Source of the DNA: JACTOJ01 sp032335695
Lineage (GTDB): Bacteria > Bacillota > Clostridia > Clostridiales > Clostridiaceae
Direction of reading: 5' to 3'
Assembly (NCBI RefSeq): GCF_032335695.1
Contig: NZ_JACTOJ010000008.1
Coordinates: 62,001 to 126,000 of the forward strand
Length of the DNA stretch: 64,000 nucleotides
Positions 44,531-52,345 of this stretch are shown here, in pieces (positions within the stretch are counted from its first letter, which is position 1; every line of letters starts with the position of its first letter). The position numbers were made by a program, and so were the translations under genes. Under the pieces are notes generated by a model. It did no database searches. It worked only from the letters and a program-made list of their open reading frames with translations, and was not told where the DNA came from.

Positions 44531-44698
44531 ATTCCTACTGTCCCCTCTTTCAAATTCCTGTTTATCGGTAAGATTATATAAATAATCGTTAATTATTAGT
44601 AAAATACTATTCCAAATCAAACATGAAATTATTATATCATTTTCATTTTACCATTTCACCAATATTCAAAATTTATTACTTACAACAATTTCAAGTTA

Positions 44699-45628
44699 TT
44701 ATCTCTTATATTCAACTGGCTTAGTTAATTTAATTACCGCTGCCAATGATATAAATATAACCAAAATACATATTGCAAGTATTGCCTTACCTATAGTTGT
44801 AAACATCAATGTTTGATACCATGACTTATTTAAAAAGTACATTAGTGGCACATTTCCTATAAGAAGTATTGTCATAGTTATAAACTCCTTCATTGGTTCA
44901 TATAAAAGGTAATCAAGCTCTGCACTTACAATTCTCATATCAGAAAGCTTTGCAACTATTGGTATTAATGTACTTTTTAAATTTTTATCATCTTGGCAAG
45001 CTATAACCGCATCAACCCATTCCCTAAATACATCATTATCAATCTTAGTTTTTAAAGTTTCTAAAGCCATTTTAATATTAGAATTTATTAACTTAGTTTG
45101 TGTAAGAAAGCTTTTAAAAACATCTGCTACAGGTGGATTAATATATGTGCTATTTTCATCTACTGCTGTAATTATACTTTCACTTCTTAAATAAGATGTT
45201 GTTATCACCGATAAGGCTGTTTCAAGTTCTGAATTTAACTGTTTCTTATAGAAAGTAGATGTAAACTTAATATACCAAAATGGTAGTAGTGCAAACCCTC
45301 CTGCAAGTATTGGTATTAAGAAATAGTTATTCATTGAAATAGCTACCATCATTCCTAAAATTAATAGTGCAAAAGATAGCACACAAAGTATTGAGAATTT
45401 ACCACTCTTATTGGTAGCTTCTAAAATATCTTTTGTTTCTTCTATTAAAAGCTTTAATCCTTTTGTTTTTTTCTTTTTAGTAACTTCTATAACTTTTTCT
45501 TTTAGTGTTTTTTCTTTACTCTTAAATATTTTTGAAATAGATTCTGCAAATTCTAATGGGTTAATGGAAAGAAGTATAAAACTTCCTGCCAATAATCCTA
45601 AAAATGCTATTACATTAAGTAATGTCAC
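44699..45628 (-). CDS. tadB: TadB-like pilus platform protein
   Basis: A 309-residue membrane protein of the type II secretion F family: an N-terminal helix, a cytoplasmic domain with 'LETALSVITTSYLRSES' and C-terminal helices. It directly follows tadA, as in other Tad loci. Start uncertain: GTG 45628 has GAAGGTG upstream; GTG 45637 is also possible. With TadC it anchors the pilus in the membrane. Confidence 0.75.
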   Translation of the reverse strand: MTLLNVIAFLGLLAGSFILLSINPLEFAESISKIFKSKEKTLKEKVIEVTKKKKTKGLKLLIEETKDILEATNKSGKFSILCVLSFALLILGMMVAISMNNYFLIPILAGGFALLPFWYIKFTSTFYKKQLNSELETALSVITTSYLRSESIITAVDENSTYINPPVADVFKSFLTQTKLINSNIKMALETLKTKIDNDVFREWVDAVIACQDDKNLKSTLIPIVAKLSDMRIVSAELDYLLYEPMKEFITMTILLIGNVPLMYFLNKSWYQTLMFTTIGKAILAICILVIFISLAAVIKLTKPVEYKR

Positions 45629-46973
45629 TGCTATCACCTTCTTTCAACAAACTATCAAGGATATTAAGAGGCATACCATTTTCAAGCAGTCTTTTTTGCA
45701 AGCTCTTTGAAATGTTATTTACCCTTTCATAATTACCTATTATTTTTAACTTCCCATCTACAACTTTATTTTCTTTGATGTTATAACGAAAAAGAGTGTG
45801 AATTTGCCTTTTACCATCTGGCAATATTTCACACTCTGTAATCTCCATAATCTTTCTCGAGTTATCCTCTAATTTCTTTGAAAAGAATACTATGGGAAAC
45901 GCTTCAGTTACTAAAGAATATAATGTGTCATCATTAATATCATATTTCATCTTACATAAAGTAACCATACGAAAATAAGTAGCTTCACATGAATTTGCAT
46001 GAGTTGTTGTAATAACTGCATGTCCTGTTCTTGCTGCTTCCTGAGCTGAAAAAGATTCATCACCTTTCATTTCTGCTACACATATATAATCTGGATTAGA
46101 GGTTAAAGCACTTTCAAGTAATTTTTCTTGGTCTATATTTTGTTTTTTATCCTCGCTATACTTTGTAACAGTATGAACTACACTATTTATAATATTTCCT
46201 TCTTCATCTTCCTTTACAAGATCAAATTCTCTTGTTCCATTTTCTATAGTAAAAATACGCTTATCATTAGGAATAGTTGAAAGTAACCAGCTCATCAACG
46301 TTGTTTTTCCTGATGATGTAGCACCTGTAACGCACATACTTAACCCATATCTTAGGCAGATACTTAAAAAATCAAGCATCTCTGCTGTGGCTGTTCCATT
46401 ACTTATAAAATCCTCTCTTGCAAGCTTTTGAGGATTAACAATACGAATAGATACTGCAAGCCCTTTATCATGATCTATTACTCCACTACCAAACACAGTA
46501 ATTCTTATCTTATTAGATAAATGTCCTCTTACTACAGGCTGTGAATTGTCGAGTATCATACCTGATTTATGAAGTAATCTTCTAATAACATCAATAGCAT
46601 GTTCTGGTGAATTGAATTTTTCTTTTGTAGGTAATATTTGACCATTTGTATAAGTAATTTTAATGTCTCTCCACTGATTTATATTTATTTCTTCTACATC
46701 TTTTCTAAACAGATATTTAGTAATAAAAGAGAACTCCGCCATTTCTGAATACAATTTTTCTACAAGTTCATCAAAAGATAAATCTCTAACCCCTAATGAA
46801 TAATCCATAATATATTTAGATATATAGGACTTAATCTGTTCCCTTTGTTCTTCTGGATTATCTGATATCAATGTTGAGTATTTATTTGAAATATACTCTT
46901 GTACCTCTTGTAATATATCAGCAAATTCCTTAATGCATTGTCCTGAATTAAAAAACAAAGCAGCATTATTCAT
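45615..46973 (-). CDS. tadA: TadA/CpaF-type secretion ATPase
   Basis: A 452-residue hexameric ATPase that drives pilus assembly. Walker A is GATSSGKTT (about 222), preceded by 'GLAVSIRIVNPQKLARE' and followed by the Asp box 'IFTIENGTREFDL', and the His box 'RTGHAVITTTHAN'. N-terminal domain contains 'KDVEEININQWRDIKI'. Start at 46973, where the ATG shares a base with the CpaE stop (TAATG) and AAGGGAGGG lies upstream. Confidence 0.92.
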   Translation of the reverse strand: MNNAALFFNSGQCIKEFADILQEVQEYISNKYSTLISDNPEEQREQIKSYISKYIMDYSLGVRDLSFDELVEKLYSEMAEFSFITKYLFRKDVEEININQWRDIKITYTNGQILPTKEKFNSPEHAIDVIRRLLHKSGMILDNSQPVVRGHLSNKIRITVFGSGVIDHDKGLAVSIRIVNPQKLAREDFISNGTATAEMLDFLSICLRYGLSMCVTGATSSGKTTLMSWLLSTIPNDKRIFTIENGTREFDLVKEDEEGNIINSVVHTVTKYSEDKKQNIDQEKLLESALTSNPDYICVAEMKGDESFSAQEAARTGHAVITTTHANSCEATYFRMVTLCKMKYDINDDTLYSLVTEAFPIVFFSKKLEDNSRKIMEITECEILPDGKRQIHTLFRYNIKENKVVDGKLKIIGNYERVNNISKSLQKRLLENGMPLNILDSLLKEGDSSDIT

Positions 46974-47776
46974 TACTTTTTCCCTCCCTTGAACCATTGT
47001 AAAACTCGCCCTGAACTCTTTTTCACCTCAAAGCTTTCATCAAAAACCAAGGTGATTAACTCTCTAATTGTTGTATTATATTCTTCCTTTTCCTTTGATT
47101 TTAAACTTTGAAAAAGCTCACCACATAAAAATTGTTCTGATATTTCTTCAAGATGTGGTAACTCATACTTTATACCATGATATTTTTCTTTTATCTGCTC
47201 CTTTGGCTCATTGTACTTCACATCTGATAAGACTTTAATATGGCTATCTACGTTAAATCTTCTATCAGCTAATAAAGGTAAATAGGAATCAAAATAGGAC
47301 ACAGCTTTTAAATTTGCACCTGTAAGCCTTATAACCTTATCAGCAATTTCAAGTGCAACCGTTGATAAAATATCAGAAGTAAAAACACTAGAACAGTCTA
47401 CTATTACATAGTCTGCTAAATGCCTAAGTAATATAAATAAATCATTAGCTCTTTCTTTTGAATACTGTGCATAGGTAAATATGTTTTCACCCTGCTCATA
47501 TCCTAGAATACTTATATACTGATTTTTATCTAAAGTAATGCACTTAGATAAAATATCTTCCTGACTAATAGTAGGTGCTGACAATAAACTTCCTAGTGAT
47601 TTTTTCTCTACCTTAACATTAGGCAAAACTATCATAGATTCAGGGCACAGTGTGTCACACATTACAATAATTACATTTTTCTTTTTTAATGCTAACTCTC
47701 TTGCAATCTTTATACTTGTTATTGTCTTCCCAGAATTGGGATTTCCCCATATCGCAAGAATTTGATTACTCTTCAT
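46973..47776 (-). CDS. CpaE/TadZ-like ATPase
   Basis: A 267-residue MinD/ParA-type protein with P-loop 'WGNPNSGKTITSIK' (about 10-22) and Walker-B-like 'ADYVIVDCSS'. There is no receiver domain. It stands directly before tadA, where TadZ/CpaE is usual. The P-loop keeps GKT, unlike the ParA/TadZ-like protein at 33203-34213. Confidence 0.8.
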   Translation of the reverse strand: MKSNQILAIWGNPNSGKTITSIKIARELALKKKNVIIVMCDTLCPESMIVLPNVKVEKKSLGSLLSAPTISQEDILSKCITLDKNQYISILGYEQGENIFTYAQYSKERANDLFILLRHLADYVIVDCSSVFTSDILSTVALEIADKVIRLTGANLKAVSYFDSYLPLLADRRFNVDSHIKVLSDVKYNEPKEQIKEKYHGIKYELPHLEEISEQFLCGELFQSLKSKEKEEYNTTIRELITLVFDESFEVKKSSGRVLQWFKGGKK

Positions 47777-48553
47777 TTACATTCCTCCCTGAGCTTGTCT
47801 TACAGTATTAGTTTCAGCATTGCCACTGGAATCTTTTATAACCTTTTCTTGCTCATCTATAAACTTTTGTGCTGTTTCTTCATTACCACGATAAATAAGC
47901 GAGACATGCATTTTACCCTTTTCCTCTAATTCTGCTAATAGTTTTGCTTGAGCTTTATTTACTAAAAGAGTTACTGTTGATGGAAGCTCCTGCTCTTTGT
48001 TATCTTTTTTACTTTCTGTAAACTCTTTATCTGAACCATTATTAGTTGTAACTGCTAAAACCCTTACATATTGAAGTTCTTTTGGTGTAATTGTTTCTCT
48101 GAACTCACCATAGTTAGATGCAATAATTGAAATAATATCCCCTGTTTGAAGCTTTCCTGATAATCCTGCTGCAAAGCTTTTAATAGAAATTGAAATAGCT
48201 TGTTTGTTTCCATCTAGCTCATAAAGATATTTATTCTCTGATAATGGACTATTGGATACTTTAGTATTTAAAACATAATCACCTTTGAATAAATCTGCTG
48301 TGGCATATTTTTCTACTACATTTTCTTTATTTTTCAGAACTGTATTTGGTAAATTATACCCACCTATTTCTATAACTTGAATCTTATCTGCTGTGATTTG
48401 CTCACCTGCTTTAACATCCTTAATAATTCTTATAACTGATACTTTAGACTGTAATGCATTATTAAAAAGTGGTGTCACTCCAAAGCAAATTAAAAGTGAT
48501 AATACAATTGCTGTAAGCCCTACTACTGTTCTATTTCTAAATAAATTTCTCAT
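47777..48553 (-). CDS. CpaB/RcpC-like pilus assembly protein
   Basis: A 258-residue protein with an N-terminal membrane helix and a SAF/CpaB domain: 'RIIKDVKAGEQITADKIQVI' then 'DLFKGDYVLNTKVS' and 'AISISIKSFAAGLSGKLQTG'. These are the repeated beta elements of Flp pilus assembly protein CpaB. AGGAGG precedes the ATG. It stands between the prepilin peptidase and CpaE-like genes, the usual order. Confidence 0.85.
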   Translation of the reverse strand: MRNLFRNRTVVGLTAIVLSLLICFGVTPLFNNALQSKVSVIRIIKDVKAGEQITADKIQVIEIGGYNLPNTVLKNKENVVEKYATADLFKGDYVLNTKVSNSPLSENKYLYELDGNKQAISISIKSFAAGLSGKLQTGDIISIIASNYGEFRETITPKELQYVRVLAVTTNNGSDKEFTESKKDNKEQELPSTVTLLVNKAQAKLLAELEEKGKMHVSLIYRGNEETAQKFIDEQEKVIKDSSGNAETNTVRQAQGGM

Positions 48554-48554
48554 C

Positions 48555-49061
48555 TTAACATCCTCCTGTAATTAAAAATGATAAAAAACACCCTATAGAT
48601 AAATAAGGTGCTAATGGAAATGATATGTTTTTATCCTTATTTTTGATTTTGTAATAAATAAAATTTGTGACTACTGCTAAAGTAAGTCCTATAATACTTG
48701 CAATAAAACCTCCCTTTACACCTAATAAAAATCCACTAGCTGCCATAAATTTTATATCGCCACCACCTATTCCATCTCCTTTTAATAATGTTGTTATAAA
48801 AAATGGAAATGGAACAATGATGAATCCAATAATAGCAACTATAAGATTTATTTTTATTAAGCTAATAACAATAATCATTAGATGTACTTTATCTGGAATA
48901 ATCTTTTCTTTTGTGTCTTTATAGCTTGCATAAATCGAAATTAAGGCGTAAAAAAAGCCCTTGACGATTAAATTAATATCATCAAAGGCTTTAAATAACC
49001 CTATTAAACTTATTATTGTAAGTATTGCTCCAACAATCATTAGTGCTTTTGACTTTTTCAT
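48555..49061 (-). CDS. Type IV prepilin peptidase (TadV/CpaA-like)
   Basis: A 168-residue polytopic membrane peptidase of family A24. The two catalytic Asp are in 'YKDTKEKIIPD' (about residue 48) and in GGGDIKFMAASG (about 105-116). No N-methylation domain, as is usual for TadV. It is expected to cleave the element's own pilins. The preceding HTH gene is 18 bp away. Confidence 0.85.
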   Translation of the reverse strand: MKKSKALMIVGAILTIISLIGLFKAFDDINLIVKGFFYALISIYASYKDTKEKIIPDKVHLMIIVISLIKINLIVAIIGFIIVPFPFFITTLLKGDGIGGGDIKFMAASGFLLGVKGGFIASIIGLTLAVVTNFIYYKIKNKDKNISFPLAPYLSIGCFLSFLITGGC

Positions 49062-49079
49062 TCATCCCTTAATTCTCCT

Positions 49080-49346
49080 TTACTTGATAATATAAATATT
49101 AGCTGCTCTTCCACCATCATCATGATAAATCTTCCTAATATCTATATACCCCTTTTCCTCAAGCCTATGAAGATTCCTCCTAACTGTATTCTCACCTATA
49201 CTTAATGTATAACTAATTTTCTTTATAGGTACTTGAACCTTTCCATCAGAATCTGCAATTTCACACAATAAACCATATATAAGTTTACCTGCAATAGTTG
49301 TCTTTAAAGTACCTGCTAGCTTATACTTTACCAACTCATCATTCAT
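49080..49346 (-). CDS. Winged-helix transcription factor
   Basis: An 88-residue wHTH protein, 'ISYTLSIGENTVRRNLHRL' and 'EEKGYIDIRKIYHDDGGRAA'. It stands between the T4SS gene PrgI and the pilus genes; a local regulator is likely. ATG after GGAGATG. Similar to the HTH at 32564 in type but shorter. Confidence 0.75.
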   Translation of the reverse strand: MNDELVKYKLAGTLKTTIAGKLIYGLLCEIADSDGKVQVPIKKISYTLSIGENTVRRNLHRLEEKGYIDIRKIYHDDGGRAANIYIIK

Positions 49347-49352
49347 CTATAT

Positions 49353-49676
49353 TCATCTCCATTCATCAAGATATTTATATTGGTATTTCTTCTGTGATTT
49401 AGCAAACTTAATCATAAATTTTAACTGATCAACAACAGAAATATTAGTTTTGTCCTTTGTAAGCATCATTACAGAACCTGCAATTGAAGATAAAATAAAC
49501 ACCACACAAAATGCGGTGCTCTTAGTCAACATATATACAATTACATCAATTACTCCTGCCACTAATGTAGCAAGGATAGCTTGAAATAACTCTTCTTTCC
49601 CAAAACCATCAAATATTTCTGTTTTTGTTTTTAAACCTAATGGGATATATAAAGTTTCCTTTTCGTGGTTATTCAT
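49353..49676 (-). CDS. PrgI/VirB3-like membrane protein
   Basis: A 107-residue protein with two membrane helices and 'YIPLGLKTKTEIFDGFGKEE' at the front, typical of PrgI/VirB3-type T4SS proteins. Start set at 49676 because of GGAGGTG 5 nt upstream. Part of the translocation channel next to VirB4. Confidence 0.75.
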   Translation of the reverse strand: MNNHEKETLYIPLGLKTKTEIFDGFGKEELFQAILATLVAGVIDVIVYMLTKSTAFCVVFILSSIAGSVMMLTKDKTNISVVDQLKFMIKFAKSQKKYQYKYLDEWR

Positions 49677-49695
49677 TGAAACACCTCCAAAAGTT

Positions 49696-49727
49696 AAATA
49701 AAAAACACCCGACATTCAAGTGTTTTT
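49696..49727 (-). terminator. Terminator of the HNH cassette
   Basis: Minus strand: AAAAACAC (49727-49720) pairs with GTGTTTTT (49708-49701) around an 11-nt loop, with a short T-rich tail. It lies just after the HNH gene, which has its own start of transcription, and before the PrgI-like gene. Confidence 0.65.
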
Positions 49728-49740
49728 ACAAATGTAATAT

Positions 49741-50547
49741 TTACTTCTTGTATACTTTCCTAATTTCTTTTGTTATTTTTTCTTTTATCTTTTTTCTCTG
49801 TTCATAACTTTCAATTACCATTAAGAAAAATTTCTCATAGTAATTATTATAAAAACCAATATTATCACTTTCATATGTGAAATTTCCCAAAGAATCAAAT
49901 TCTTTTATCAACTCTGAAATTTCATTATTCATATCTAATTCTATTTTTGAAAATTCAATCATTAAGCTATTTCTATATTCATTAAGATTTATAATATTTC
50001 TAAGACTAGACTCATGAAGTTGAAAATGAGTATTTAAAGAATTCATAGCTTCCAAATGATTTCTGAAATGAGAGAAGTTATTTTTATAGTACATATAAAA
50101 ATATTCATACATATCATCTATATTATTTATACATGTATTTATTATTTTAATAGAGTTTTGAAACTCTAACTCACTTTTGAAATTTACTTTTTTATCTCTT
50201 AAATTTTGTAATTGAAACATTTTCATTTCAGCTGCTTGTTTCCACTCTAATAATAACGAAACTGGATACATAACTTCGTCTACATCTATTAATCCAGCAC
50301 AATATTCACATAGCCATATTCCATTATCAATAGACTTTCTTTGCTCTGATGTCAAATTTGGATTATACCTTGCTCCTCCTGGAGCTGCTGCTGTAATATG
50401 TGCTGCTATTCCAGTTGATAAACTTTTATTTGGATCACTATGTGGACCAATAGTCTCTTGATTACAATTAGGATTAGAACATATATATCCTACTCTTTTA
50501 GCTAGCGTATCTTTTACTTTTGGAGAAAAATCGTCACGTTTTGCCAT
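49741..50547 (-). CDS. HNH-endonuclease-like protein
   Basis: A 268-residue protein. The N-terminal third is an HNH-type zinc fold of a kind common in defence islands: 'LAKRVGYICSNPNCNQETIG', 'AAHITAAAPGGARYNPNLT', 'GIWLCEYCAGLIDVDEVMYP', with Cys pairs CSNPNC and CEYC and the conserved His in AHITAAAPGG. The C-terminal part is helical. It interrupts the T4SS genes and carries its own promoter-like and terminator-like signals. GAGGTG lies upstream of ATG 50547. Confidence 0.7.
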   Translation of the reverse strand: MAKRDDFSPKVKDTLAKRVGYICSNPNCNQETIGPHSDPNKSLSTGIAAHITAAAPGGARYNPNLTSEQRKSIDNGIWLCEYCAGLIDVDEVMYPVSLLLEWKQAAEMKMFQLQNLRDKKVNFKSELEFQNSIKIINTCINNIDDMYEYFYMYYKNNFSHFRNHLEAMNSLNTHFQLHESSLRNIINLNEYRNSLMIEFSKIELDMNNEISELIKEFDSLGNFTYESDNIGFYNNYYEKFFLMVIESYEQRKKIKEKITKEIRKVYKK

Positions 50548-50577
50548 ATAACTCACCTCAATATAAATTTTGATATC

Positions 50578-50593
50578 ATTATATCATATTATA
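50578..50593 (-). promoter_or_regulatory. Possible promoter of the HNH gene
   Basis: Two perfect TATAAT -10 boxes on the minus strand (50583 to 50578 and 50593 to 50588) lie about 30-45 nt before the HNH start. The -35 region is weak, so this is a candidate only. Confidence 0.45.
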
Positions 50594-50606
50594 TTGATTT
50601 TAAACA

Positions 50607-50816
50607 TTATCCATAATACCCTAAAACCAACTCCTTAATCTGCCATATACTTTCTGCAAGTATATAGAATATCAATGTATTCTTTGCTCTTTTTTTATAC
50701 ATAGAACCTTCATCCTCTGAAGCTCCCATTCTTATAAAACAATAAACTACCCTTAATACTGCACCTACTCTAATGAGCATTACAAAAGCATCTGCCATTT
50801 CTTTTACTAATTCCAT
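50607..50816 (-). CDS. 69-aa membrane protein of the T4SS
   Basis: A small protein with two hydrophobic parts ('VMLIRVGAVLRVVYCFI' and 'LIFYILAESIWQIKELV'). It starts within the last codon of the VirB6-like gene, so it is probably translated with it. No family is sure. Likely a minor part of the channel. Confidence 0.6.
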   Translation of the reverse strand: MELVKEMADAFVMLIRVGAVLRVVYCFIRMGASEDEGSMYKKRAKNTLIFYILAESIWQIKELVLGYYG

Positions 50817-51652
50817 TACTTTTTAAACGCTCCTTTCGCCATTTGTACTAACCTTACTGATTGATAAACATTGCCCATAACTCCTGCTCCATGTCCACCT
50901 GATACAATTATGAATTCCTGTAAAAACTTCGGTGTTTTTATTGCAAGCATTAAGGCTGCTACTCCCCAAAACACATGAGTATTAAGCATTAATGCTACTC
51001 CAACTTTTGCTAAAACTATTTGTACTAATACTGCTAAAGTTGACTGAAAAAATTTCTGAATATATGTCCTAAATACTCCATTATCTGCATCTAATAATCC
51101 AACACAAGCTACTGGAAGACCTACACGAAGTATTAATATTTCCATTCCTCTCATTAAAAATTGAAGATATAAAAGGAAGAAGCATATAAAAAATATCAGT
51201 GAAATAATGGCTGTGAAAAGCCCTGCACTTGATATTCCATTAATTATGGCTGTAAAATCTGTTACCATTCCTTTACTTACTGCCTGTATCAATTTATCTG
51301 TCAAATCTTCAATGATTTTACCTAACCAACCATATAAAGTTGGAAAGCTTACCGCTATTGCTAATGCTTTAAAAAATCCTGTAAGCATTAATATAGGGTC
51401 TGCATCAGCATCGCCCTCTGTCCAAAGAATATATTGGTCGAAGCCTTTCTTTAAAAATTTCAGTACTATTAGTGAAACACCAAAGCCAAAGAAAATATTA
51501 AATACTTCTGTTAAACCATTCGTTCCAAGCATTGTATCCATATATCTTTCTGCATGTAAAGCAATAGGTACTAAATCATTTAATAATGAATTTACATAGG
51601 CAAGGCAACCACTTAATATTCCTGCAATTAAAAGCACTAATAAATATTCCAC
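50816..51652 (-). CDS. VirB6/TrbL-like T4SS membrane protein
   Basis: A 278-residue polytopic membrane protein of the type found between coupling protein and VirB4 in Gram-positive conjugation loci. Segments include 'FGFGVSLIVLKFLKKG' and 'MEILILRVGLPVACVGLLDA' and the C-terminal 'FIIVSGGHGAGVMGNV'. About six membrane helices. GTG start at 51652 after GGAGGTG. Confidence 0.8.
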   Translation of the reverse strand: MEYLLVLLIAGILSGCLAYVNSLLNDLVPIALHAERYMDTMLGTNGLTEVFNIFFGFGVSLIVLKFLKKGFDQYILWTEGDADADPILMLTGFFKALAIAVSFPTLYGWLGKIIEDLTDKLIQAVSKGMVTDFTAIINGISSAGLFTAIISLIFFICFFLLYLQFLMRGMEILILRVGLPVACVGLLDADNGVFRTYIQKFFQSTLAVLVQIVLAKVGVALMLNTHVFWGVAALMLAIKTPKFLQEFIIVSGGHGAGVMGNVYQSVRLVQMAKGAFKK

Positions 51653-51716
51653 ATCATCACCTCCAATTTTTAAGGAGCTTACGTTTTATATCATAAGCTC
51701 CTTAAATGGATTTATC

Positions 51717-51947
51717 TTAACCTTTGAAGTTAAACATATCTTTAATTTTTTGAGTTAGTGTTGGAAGAACTGTGTCTTTAAATAATAAATATAATCCTCC
51801 AAGTACTAATGCTCCTATTACTACAGACATTAAAATTTTTACTGCTGTATCAACAAAGCCCTCACCGCTTTTGCTTGTGAGAGCTTCTTTTGCCTTTCCT
51901 ACCATATTCATAGCCTTTATTTGTGTTCTTAATACTAAATTTTTCAT
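51717..51947 (-). CDS. Flp-pilin-sized DUF6133-like protein
   Basis: A 76-residue protein with a basic N-terminus, then 'SKSGEGFVDTAVKILMSVV' and one membrane helix, 'IGALVLGGLYLLF', and a short tail. It is of the DUF6133 type found in many Firmicute conjugative elements. Size, basic leader, G-E-G before a hydrophobic helix and likeness to the DUF4320 pilin at 41442 suggest it could be the major pilin of the pilus (inference). Good ribosome site (GGAGG). Confidence 0.7.
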   Translation of the reverse strand: MKNLVLRTQIKAMNMVGKAKEALTSKSGEGFVDTAVKILMSVVIGALVLGGLYLLFKDTVLPTLTQKIKDMFNFKG

Positions 51948-51991
51948 ATTGTTATACCTCCATAAATTTGATTATTATAATTTTTTATTAA

Positions 51992-52345
51992 TTATTTGTA
52001 GTAACCTACAATAAGATTTAATGTTGCCGAACCTAGAACTGCTCCAATACATGAAACAATTGCTACCACAATTCTGTTATTCCATTTCTTCTGATCCATC
52101 TCATCTGCTGCACTTCTTCTAATACAAAAATATATAATTAAAAGTCCTGCTAATACAGGAGCAAGTACCATTAACCAAGTTGTAGTGTCATTAATTAACT
52201 TTTCTGTACCTTTTACAATTTGGCTATTACTAACACCTTCTGCTGCATAAACTGGTGTTGAAATCATACTAACTGTATAAATTGATACTAAAGTCAGTAA
52301 TATTTTTTCTTTTATCTTTTCTAAAAAATTTCTAATCTTCTTCAA
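51992..52345 (-). CDS. VirB2/TrbC-like T4SS pilin
   Basis: A 117-residue protein with a signal peptide (cleavage probable after TPVYA-A, about residue 34-35) and two membrane helices in the mature part ('TTWLMVLAPVLAGLLIIYF', 'VVAIVSCIGAVLGSATL'). This is the usual shape of VirB2 pilins. TTG start, AGGAGAAG upstream, overlapping the coupling protein end by 14 bases. Confidence 0.7.
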   Translation of the reverse strand: MKKIRNFLEKIKEKILLTLVSIYTVSMISTPVYAAEGVSNSQIVKGTEKLINDTTTWLMVLAPVLAGLLIIYFCIRRSAADEMDQKKWNNRIVVAIVSCIGAVLGSATLNLIVGYYK

